Positions 56,886 to 64,000 of a DNA stretch of 64,000 nt are shown piece by piece. The notes beneath the pieces were generated by a model, which was not told the DNA's origin, did not search any database, and worked only from the letters and a program-made list of their open reading frames with translations. Within the stretch, counting starts at the first letter, position 1. Every line of letters starts with the position of its first letter. A program made the position numbers and the translations under genes. Source of the DNA: Evernia prunastri (Eukaryota > Ascomycota > Lecanoromycetes > Lecanorales > Parmeliaceae); contig NKYR01000168.1 of NCBI GenBank assembly GCA_003184365.1, forward strand, positions 1 through 64,000. Direction: 5' to 3'.

Positions 56886-59165
56886 CCATTTATTGGCTCC
56901 CGCAGAGATAGAAGACGGGTATGCAGGGCCAGTCTAGGATTGGCGGAGTTTTCATGCATGTAAATGGAAGGATCAAGTTCCTATTTGTCGGTACTCATCC
57001 AAGATGTCGGTTATCGGGAAGTAATTTGGCTTGAAAAAAGTGACGATAGCCGCAGAAGGAAAAGTCCGAGCGTTGGCGTACAGGTTGTTGGTCGGCGAGG
57101 GAAGAAATCCCAATTGGTTGAGAAAGGGATATGTTGAAGACGCTGTACTTTGGGACGCCGTCTAAACGGATAAAAGGCGACGTGGTAGACAAAGGGGAGG
57201 GCATCGCAAATGTCATGTAAGATCAGCAAAGTAGGAGCACCAGCAAAATGAGAAAGACGACAGTTTAGGTCGGATTAGGAAGGTATTGCTTTTGAACGGG
57301 CATATCAACAAGAGGGTAGGAGAGTGGATTGATGTGTGCCCAAGATCTACATGAGGCCAGTATGAGGAAGTTAAAGATGGTGCGAGAGGTGTGAAAGGCA
57401 TGCCGAGACGAAGCCGAAACTGGCGTACTTCCTTTGGCTAGAAGAAGAAGAAAGCGACGATCGACAAAAAATAGTGAAGTGATGTTCGCAGGTCAAAGTT
57501 CCCCGCGGCCGCTGGATCACTCACTTCCGGGAGGCACACCAGTCACCAGCAAGCTTTGAAATATGATTAGTTGGCTGGGAAGGAATAGTCAGCGAGATCA
57601 TTACCGGCCAGGAATATTTAGGAAGTAAAAGACGAGGGTTAGTGCTAGTGTTCTGGGTGCATCAAAAATGATGGATGACCGTGAAAATACTTGAGTGATG
57701 GACACTTGGCATTTTGTGTATTGCCGAAGCGAGATCTCGTTCGCGCGATCTACACCGATCGACCTGTGCCTTTGAATGGATCGTCGACCGCTAACGCTTG
57801 AAGCCGAACAGGCCCCAAAGATGTCAATCACCATGATGATACGATTATCACCGATCTGACTTGCCTTAGTCAGGCCCGGCACAAGACGCAAGTCATATCA
57901 AATTGCTCATGCGGGCATTTGTTGGTTACGATATTCTGCACCCTCAGGTCTTGCATAATAGCCCAACCTCGAGAGCCTCCGAAGTCAGGCATGATGATAG
58001 ACGAACAGGCACGGAGTAGTACGGGATCTTCATTGAGGAGGACAGATGTGATAACAACGACCGAGAACAAGCCACAACCCGAGTAAGGCAGCAAGTGTGA
58101 CCTTTTGAGCCTCTCTCCCGCCATCCGCGGCACATATGTATATGGTCTGGACTAATATTGGTTTCGAGATCTGCAGACTGCAGCTGTCATGGAAAGGTTC
58201 TCGGTTTAATAAGCCGAAAGCGCTATTTGAAATCCGGGGTATTGCACGTCCTTTAAAAGCTGAAGCAAATATAGTGATTTGTTCTTGGGACGTGTAAGGT
58301 ATTTGCATCGTTATCGTCTCGTCTGCTCATCATCCATGCACCGTTCATAATATGTGAGGCTGACCTGGAAATGCCTAATAAGCCGGAGAGGGTAGCTTGC
58401 CGTGTTATGACTGCTCCCCATGACCAACCTGTTTAGCTCGATTGTCATACCTTGTCGAAGTCCAGCTCGAGGCTCGAAAGACTATATTCTGGGAGATCAA
58501 TTGTTTGGGTACTCTGTACCTACTTGCTTCGCTGTTGATCAGCTAACAAGCCGGCAAGAAGGAACGGAGCCGAGCTGTGGATGGGGTGACGGAATGACGC
58601 CTTCGCGCAAGGCGCTGCAATCCTTTCCTCGGAGCCAACTATTGACACGGTAGTTAAATCATAATACATGTTTTCGGAATCGGATTTGACCCTAAAAACG
58701 CTTCCCGGCACTTTTGTGATAAGTGGGATCGGTTGCCGGGAAGCACTGTCGAAGGCAGAGCCGCGTTTTGGTGGCCGATCCCGAGGTTGCTGTACGAGTA
58801 ACTACTACTGTGGTAAGGGTAGGTTATGGCTCGGCAGTTCTTGCAGTGAACCGCGAGATTTTATAAAGCAATCCACTCAAACAAACAGAAGACAAAACCC
58901 AGCTTGCTGGAGTGACTGTGGAAGACCCTCTGCCCTCCTTGTTTAATTGTTTTTCACTATTGTCGGTATGCTTCTCCCGATCACTCTATTTTCACCAGGA
59001 GGGAACAGCCAAGAATCTAAATCTGCCCCGCGCCGTCAAGGTGGGAAGATTCTCCCAGCTCCACGCTTCGGAAATTATTTCGGGACCTGATGATTGTAGA
59101 TACCATTATTATTACAGTCGATAGCGGAAAATGCATTCCGATCTCGCCGACATCTTTGCAAAGGA
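56886..59165. other. Gene-poor interval
   Basis: 2.3 kb with no supportable gene. Frames of 60-97 codons on both strands lack motifs. Near 57505-57515 there is a GC-rich word (gcggccgctgg). Composition is ordinary, not RIP-like. Confidence 0.4.
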
Positions 59166-59424
59166 TTACTCGATATCACCTATCAATGCAATACCCTAAC
59201 CCTAAATATATTCGTCTTAATACCGATTTCTTTCAAAATAAAGCGCTGTAATGCTGAAACACTATAGTACTCATAAAACATCAATCAAGAGTCTGAAATA
59301 TAGTATCGTTGTCGCTATAGCCTGTTCCAAATGGTGGGCGGGTTTTTTGGTGGGGGTTTGAATATATTTAGGGTTAGGGTATTGCATTGATAGGTGTGTT
59401 GCATTGATAGGTGATATCGAGTAA
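59166..59424. mobile_element. Non-autonomous inverted-repeat element (MITE candidate)
   Basis: The left arm 59166-59213 (starting ttactcgatatcacctatc) is matched by the reverse complement of 59360-59424. The only difference is a 17-bp duplication (ttgcattgataggtg plus tg) in the right arm. Both arms carry ccctaaccctaaatatattc, two telomere-like units. The core CTCGATATC...GATATCGAG is flanked by TA on both sides (59167-59168, 59422-59423), consistent with a TA target-site duplication of the Tc1/mariner type. The interior is about 146 bp without a coding frame. Arms and TA are seen; mobility and superfamily are inferred. Confidence 0.75.
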
Positions 59425-60026
59425 AGGTATGTCGTGTCGTGAGGTTTCAGAGGCCAGTTATTCGATATTCATTTCTGCCTGCAATGGTATTTGTACCATC
59501 GTGACATCCGCTGTGAGGTGCAATTGCGCATGAAATTATTATTCACACTTTGGTGGAAACCATTTCATGCCGCAAGATATCTCTGCTAAAGTTACCAAGG
59601 TATACATTGTGATGACACGGTCGAATCTCTGGATACCTATGTAGAATACCGGTATTATCATAACCTAATTGGATACTCTCAAACACGAATGACTTGATTA
59701 GGTAAGTAAGGTATCTTGTCAGTCGTGTCAGTGTAGAGTAAGCAAGATATGCTGATACGTATTAAAATACGATTGTATTACCTAAGGGCCGCTTCGTAAT
59801 GGCGCCGGTAACATATTATAATGGGTTTCATGTTTTTATCAACTGCGTTTAATGGGCTGACAAGTGCCGCCAAATCCTCCACCTGCATATGATTTTTAGT
59901 GGCAATACGAAGAGTTTTTGTGCCCTTTCTACTGTCACCTGTTGATGGTACCTAGCCTGTTCTGCCAACAGTCATATTACGATCTCTGTGGACCCTTGCT
60001 AATTCTTCGCTCAATCGCCGACCATT
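59425..60026. other. Upstream region of adenine deaminase
   Basis: About 600 bp with no gene; it must contain the promoter of the plus-strand gene that follows. No clear TATA or other named site. Confidence 0.4.
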
Positions 60027-61079
60027 ATGTGCAGAACTCATCTTCACCCTTTCCTCGCCGCTCTTCCGAAGGCGGAGCATCACATGCATCTCGAAGGTGC
60101 CCTTTCCCCAAGCCTCCTTTTTACGCTCGCAGCTCGCAATTCTGTTGCGATTCCTACAAGCGACGCAGCTTTTGCATCTCCTGCCGCCCTTCTTGACCGA
60201 TATACTCGCTTTGCCTCCCTTGATGACTTCCTCCATTACTATTTCATCGGAATGAAATGTCTCATAAAGGAACAAGACTTTGAGCAACTGGCTTGGGAAT
60301 ATTTCTTGAAAGCCAAAGGAGATGGCGTCGTACATGCGGAGGTGTTCTTTGACCCACAAGCGCACACTGGAAGGGGTATCACGTATGACACCGTGGTCAA
60401 TGGATTCACAAAGGCATGCCAGCGTGCGGAAAAAGAGCTCGAGCTGAGCACGAAGCTAATACTTTGTCTTTTGAGACATCTACCCGTTGAAGACTCAAAA
60501 ACGACATATGCGCAGGCACATTTGGACTTAGAAACCGAGCGTCTGGCCGGTCTGGGCTTAGATTCGAGCGAGAAAGGATTCCCACCAGGGGCTTGGAAGG
60601 AAATATATGGGGCAGCGAAGACGAAGGGAATACGAAGAACGGCTCACGCCGGGGAGGAGGGACCAGTCGCGTATATTAGAGAGGCCTTGAAGGAGCTTGA
60701 TGTTGAAAGGATTGACCATGGAATACGATTGGCCGAGGACACGGACTTGATGCGAGAGGTTGCGGAGAAGAAGGTTCTCCTCACAATGTGCCCATTATCG
60801 AACGTCAGGTTACGATGTGTGAAAGATGTAGCGGGGCTGCCGATCAGAACATTCTTGGATAATGGAGTCATGTTCTCGATCAATAGCGACGATCCGGCGT
60901 ATTTTGGTGGCTATATACTTGACAATTACTGCGCTGTACAGGAGGCATTCGACCTTACACCCAGGGAGTGGGAGGGAGTCACAAAAGCAGCCGTGGAAGG
61001 CAGTTGGTGTAATTACAGCAGGAAAAAGCGCCTCCTTGAACAGCTGAATGAGGTAATGGTGCAATTCGGCCATGGCTAA
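60027..61079 (+). CDS. AAH1: Adenine deaminase (Aah1 type)
   Basis: Zinc hydrolase of the adenosine/adenine deaminase family that turns adenine into hypoxanthine for purine salvage. Single exon, 350 aa, close to the yeast enzyme's length. Zinc ligands and active-site residues: His19 and His21 in HHMHLEGALS, Glu23, His207 and Glu210 in HAGEEGP, His231 in ERIDHGIRL, Asp288 and Asp289 in SINSDDPAYFGGY. The Ser-Asn-Ser-Asp-Asp-Pro-Ala-Tyr-Phe block and the GLDSSEKGFPP loop fit the fungal adenine-specific branch better than adenosine deaminases, which have a different metal-site context (HVHLDG). The 60027 ATG is the first in frame and gives MCRTHLHPFLAALPKAEHH. No signal peptide, so cytosolic or nuclear. 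Substrate choice rests on these motifs. Confidence 0.92.
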   Translation: MCRTHLHPFLAALPKAEHHMHLEGALSPSLLFTLAARNSVAIPTSDAAFASPAALLDRYTRFASLDDFLHYYFIGMKCLIKEQDFEQLAWEYFLKAKGDGVVHAEVFFDPQAHTGRGITYDTVVNGFTKACQRAEKELELSTKLILCLLRHLPVEDSKTTYAQAHLDLETERLAGLGLDSSEKGFPPGAWKEIYGAAKTKGIRRTAHAGEEGPVAYIREALKELDVERIDHGIRLAEDTDLMREVAEKKVLLTMCPLSNVRLRCVKDVAGLPIRTFLDNGVMFSINSDDPAYFGGYILDNYCAVQEAFDLTPREWEGVTKAAVEGSWCNYSRKKRLLEQLNEVMVQFGHG

Positions 61080-61937
61080 CTTTCGAATAAAGGAGCATAG
61101 AAGATAACATTTAACCATTTGATGAGTGCCACCTAAAAAACAACACATGACAATCAGTTGGTCTGGGGAAGATTGATTTTAATAACTCAGGGCTCTACGC
61201 TACTCATGTTAGCAATGCACTGATAACAGCATGGCCTACAGAAAATGTATGAGTTCATACTCTCCGTTTCCATTACAAACGATCGGACTGAAATGTTTCC
61301 ACCTTGTGAGCACAACTTGATGAAAGGGAGATGAAAGCAGAACGACGCAGCAACTTAATTTTCCTGCAAGCACGTTCCCGAGCTGAATGCTTGGGCAAGC
61401 ACAGGAAAAGCATTTCCTCGGCGATCATGACATCGTTCCATTCATGCCTTGGTATCCAATAGTTGACCCTCCAGAGTGGCAATTTTTTCAGGTCTTCTCG
61501 GCCGTGCAGCCTTGGAATCTAGTGATGGATCTCCAACAAGTCTCAGAGTGATAGTCAATTTAATATTCTCAATCTCTATCTCCTTGCTTCAGTTGTCACG
61601 GCCCGTGGCACGATTTGTTGTCCAATTTTTCAATCTACGTACGGCACCGAGTGCAGCAGGCGTCAGGCCATTAGGAGAAAGGCCCGAAGGTCAGCCTTCC
61701 GGCACTCTTGCTAGGCGCAGTGAAATGGCAGATCTATTATTGAGGTCTATAGAAATTTTCTTTTACGATTTGGGGCATCGGCCCGCGCCCCTTCCCCTCT
61801 CTTCCGTTCATTTGCCGGCTTTTAAGAGGGGTATGTGAGAACCCTCTTTCTCAGTCCGATATTTGTAACTGTCCTTTACGAGTCGGCGCGGCATAGAATT
61901 TTGGCTCTTGATATTGCTTCTTACCTCTATTACGACG
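61080..61937. other. Intergenic between adenine deaminase and the SDR-like gene
   Basis: 858 bp. A 120-codon plus frame (61476-61838) starts at ATG but has no known motif. A small inverted repeat gaaggtcagccttc sits near 61686-61699. I assign no gene. Confidence 0.4.
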
Positions 61938-62741
61938 ATGACGCCCCGCGTTCTCCTTCTCGGTGGTCACGGCAAAATATCTCAGCTACTGACACCCCTC
62001 ATTTTGTCCCATTCCTGGCAACTCACCAGTGTCATTCGAGATCCTACTCAAGAATCCACTATCACGTCTCTGGGCAAGAACCAGCCGGGAAAGCTCGATG
62101 TGCTAGTCTCGAGTATTGAAGATATCAAGACACAGGCTCAGGCCCAGTCCATCATAGACTCCACATCTCCAACATATGTTGTCTGGTCGGCAGGCGCAGG
62201 TGGAAAAGGCGGACCAGAGCGAACGTTCGCCATAGATCGAGATGCATGCATCGCCTTCATCAGCGCAGCAGCTGCGACCTATAGCGTGTCGAAATTCCTA
62301 CTCGTCTCTTACGTCGGCTCTCGTCGTTCCAAAGCTCCCTGGTGGAGTGACGAGGATTGGACCGCGACGCAGGAAACCAATAACAGCGTTCTGAAGAACT
62401 ATTTTCGCGCCAAACTCGCTGCAGATGAGTGTCTGACATTTTTGGCATCTCAGCGTCAATCAGGTTTTGTGGGCATATCATTAAGGCCCGGGACCCTGAC
62501 AGAGGAGGAAGGTAAGGGAACCGTCGCGCTTGGAAAGACTGGTGCGAAAGGAGCTGTGAGGAGAGGCGATGTCGCGAGAGTTGCAATGGCGTTGCTGGAG
62601 AATGAAAAAGTAGGAACATGTTGGTTGGATCTGTTGGAAGGAAAGGAAGATGTCGATGACGCCGTGAAGAGGTGTGTTGAGGAGCATGTCGATTGTGAGG
62701 ATGACGAAAATGTAAAGGGTATGGCCACGGAACAGCAGTAG
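61938..62741 (+). CDS. NAD(P)-binding Rossmann protein, atypical SDR
   Basis: Single exon, 267 aa. It opens MTPRVLLLGGHGKISQLLTP, with the GGxGxI/GGHGKI nucleotide-binding loop of atypical short-chain dehydrogenases (NmrA/SDR_a5-like). It continues with YVVWSAGAGGKGGPERT, where this group has the VVxxAGxGG strand, then FLLVSYVGSRR and LKNYFRAKLAADECL, in which YxxxK is represented by YFRAK. The ISLRPGTLTEEEG segment is typical near the C-terminal half. Fungal relatives are mostly uncharacterised and may bind rather than turn over the cofactor. The start is the first ATG of the frame. It ends 156 bp from the convergent ATG27 gene. Family good; reaction unknown. Confidence 0.82.
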   Translation: MTPRVLLLGGHGKISQLLTPLILSHSWQLTSVIRDPTQESTITSLGKNQPGKLDVLVSSIEDIKTQAQAQSIIDSTSPTYVVWSAGAGGKGGPERTFAIDRDACIAFISAAAATYSVSKFLLVSYVGSRRSKAPWWSDEDWTATQETNNSVLKNYFRAKLAADECLTFLASQRQSGFVGISLRPGTLTEEEGKGTVALGKTGAKGAVRRGDVARVAMALLENEKVGTCWLDLLEGKEDVDDAVKRCVEEHVDCEDDENVKGMATEQQ

Positions 62742-62897
62742 CAGTAGCAGCTAGAGCCCCAAAATCAAGCTCCACTCTTGATGTATAAAGTCGGTTGAAT
62801 TGCAGTGTGTACCGCATGGAATGACACTTGGGGCCTAGCAATCTCTTCATCCATGTAGGTGAATGACAGGAAACAGGAGCAACTTATAAATACATAT

Positions 62898-64000
62898 TCA
62901 AACGGCACTATATCCCCCTCTAGACCCACCTCCTTGAATCGTGTTGACGACCCTTCGCATCCAATCTCTCAGTAGATAGGGTACGTCTCTGATCGTTTCT
63001 GAATGCGGAACAAGGTCCCAACCTCTGGCCGAATACTTATTATAATTGAGCCAACTACGCAAAATTGCGGGTCAGCATTGCTTCTTCAAACCAAAGACCT
63101 GAGTCACGGAACAGCTCTCGGGGGTAAAGTGACCCTCTTGCCTCAGATTGTGTCTCGTGACTCAAGCTTTGGTCGCAAATAAGGAAATATTACTCGGGAT
63201 AGTACGAACCTGCCGAAAATGAGGTACGCAGCGACGCCCATGAACGCACTGGAAGAAACTCTGTCAGTTAAACCGTGAGCAAGACAAGGATCACACTTAC
63301 ATAATAATGAACCACGTGAAAAATCCTATTTTCGGAGTCAATGCTTTCCCTCTAGAAGGGGATGAAGCCCGGGAAACTCACCCCAATGTCCACTCCTCGA
63401 GCCTGGTTCGTCATCCTTTACATCCTCACATCCATATTTTGTGGTCCAATCTAGCCTCAGAACCTTGGTGCCTTCTTCGAGATCCCAGCTGATAAGCTTC
63501 AATTTCCCTCCGTGCTCATCATCTACCTCTTCTCCTTTCTGATTCCCATTTTCTCCGTTCTCATCATCCGCATCATCAGCCGCTGCCAACAGATCTCTTC
63601 TCCTCTCGTCCTGTCTATTTTTATCGCACAAGAATTCCACAATAGCTTTCTGCTTCTGGCCGTCGCTGTCCTTTCCCCCGTTCATTTCGAGCCGAATCCC
63701 CTCTTTTTCCTTGTCAGCGTTGGAAGCCGATGATTTCATGCGCGTCCATTTAGGATCCAGTGCTCCACCAAATGAATGCGAAAATTCGCCAGCTATAGGT
63801 ATGGTATCGGTGATCATAGTTGTATTTTCAATTGTATTGTCTTGGCGCGATATGGCACAGACTGTATAGGAAACGTATAGGTCAGACTGGGTAGAGTACA
63901 GCGAAAGAGCTAATGTCACGAGATATCAGCCTACCTCTAGTATTGTTAGGACAGTCTTCCTCTTTCGGCACGCCTTTTTGTTTCTCTAAAGGCCGACATA
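62898..64000 (-). CDS. ATG27: Autophagy-related membrane protein Atg27 (5' end beyond the window)
   Basis: Type I membrane protein that cycles between vacuole, endosome and Golgi and helps deliver Atg9 vesicles. Five exons are visible: 64000-63935 (partial), 63861-63382, 63325-63301, 63248-63210, 63054-62898. The N-terminus lies past 64000; the first visible codons read CRPLEKQKGVPKEEDCPNNT. The lumenal mannose-6-phosphate-receptor-like domain continues with VCAISRQDN, FSHSFGGALDPKWTRMKSSA and KQKAIVEFLCDK. An acidic Asp/Glu/Asn insert follows, then WTTKYGCED. A single transmembrane span, split over the two short exons, reads FFTWFIIIAFMGVAAYLIFG. The cytosolic tail is WLNYNKYSARGWDL...GGSRGGYSAV; the final YSAV is the YxxPhi sorting signal known for Atg27. 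The 155-nt last intron is the longest here. Strong identification. Confidence 0.93.

Noticed and set aside
59195..59206. CCCTAACCCTAA taken as a sign of a chromosome end
   Set aside because: Only two units, in inverted arms of a small element with unique genes on both sides; not a telomere.
61476..61838. 120-codon plus-strand frame upstream of the SDR-like gene
   Set aside because: No recognised family; ends just before the gene, probably promoter or leader DNA.
1..64000. tRNA, rRNA, CRISPR arrays, bacterial-type operons
   Set aside because: No tRNA-like cloverleaf with a TTCRANNC loop, no rRNA words, no spaced direct repeats; the spliced genes show a eukaryotic nuclear genome.

Overview
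The window reads as nuclear DNA of a filamentous ascomycete (Pezizomycotina). Reasons: short spliceosomal introns (mostly 46-80 nt, GTRNGT donors, CTRAY-like branch sites), families typical of this group (Zn2Cys6 regulator, Dpr-type dehydrin-like protein, fungal EBP/EXPERA protein, Atg27 with a YSAV tail), and an AT-rich block with the look of repeat-induced point mutation (RIP). Protein similarity recalled from memory points to Leotiomycetes, but this is inference and was not tested. Exon limits were worked out by hand from reading frames, splice signals and recalled family sequences.

Layout. 1-5.8 kb: gene-free AT-rich DNA, CpA/TpG-poor by eye, with a sharp 90-bp normal-composition island encoding a piece of an MFS sugar porter. 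6.6-13.1 kb: MAPKK Pbs2 (minus), a PIN-like auxin-efflux-carrier-type transporter (plus) and a Spd1/Dif1-type ribonucleotide reductase inhibitor (plus). 13.5-23.2 kb: UTP10 (9 exons, minus) and NRDE-2 (plus), head to head over 337 bp. 23.4-26.2 kb: RDH54 (minus), with a one-base frame break in a T9/A9 run. 26.3-28.1 kb: gene-free, with short repeats and inverted telomere-like dimers. 28.1-29.5 kb: six-exon aquaporin with an NPT second motif. 31.1-36.6 kb: an 1817-aa DH/PH-type protein. 37.9-43.0 kb: EBP-like sterol isomerase family protein and a sulfotransferase-fold protein sharing a 517-bp divergent promoter, then a GT25 glycosyltransferase. 44.8-46.6 kb: glutamate decarboxylase. 47.4-51.0 kb: a repeat-rich dehydrin-like protein with three in-frame tandem arrays. 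52.1-52.8 kb: a small unnamed protein. 53.8-56.5 kb: a Zn2Cys6 regulator. 59.2-59.4 kb: a 259-bp inverted-repeat element (MITE candidate). 60.0-61.1 kb: adenine deaminase. 61.9-62.7 kb: an atypical SDR/NAD(P)-binding protein. 62.9 kb to the edge: Atg27, cut off at the window end.

How the genes fit together. Most are independent housekeeping genes (ribosome assembly, recombination repair, dNTP control, purine salvage, autophagy). A stress theme recurs: Pbs2 of the HOG pathway, glutamate decarboxylase, an aquaporin, and the dehydrin-like gene, which has TATA and CCCCT motifs upstream. There is no secondary-metabolite cluster, and I found no clear candidate for a new multi-gene system. The oddest signals are the sugar-porter island in the RIP-like block, the RDH54 frame break, the inverted-repeat element with telomere-like arms, and the triple-array dehydrin gene.
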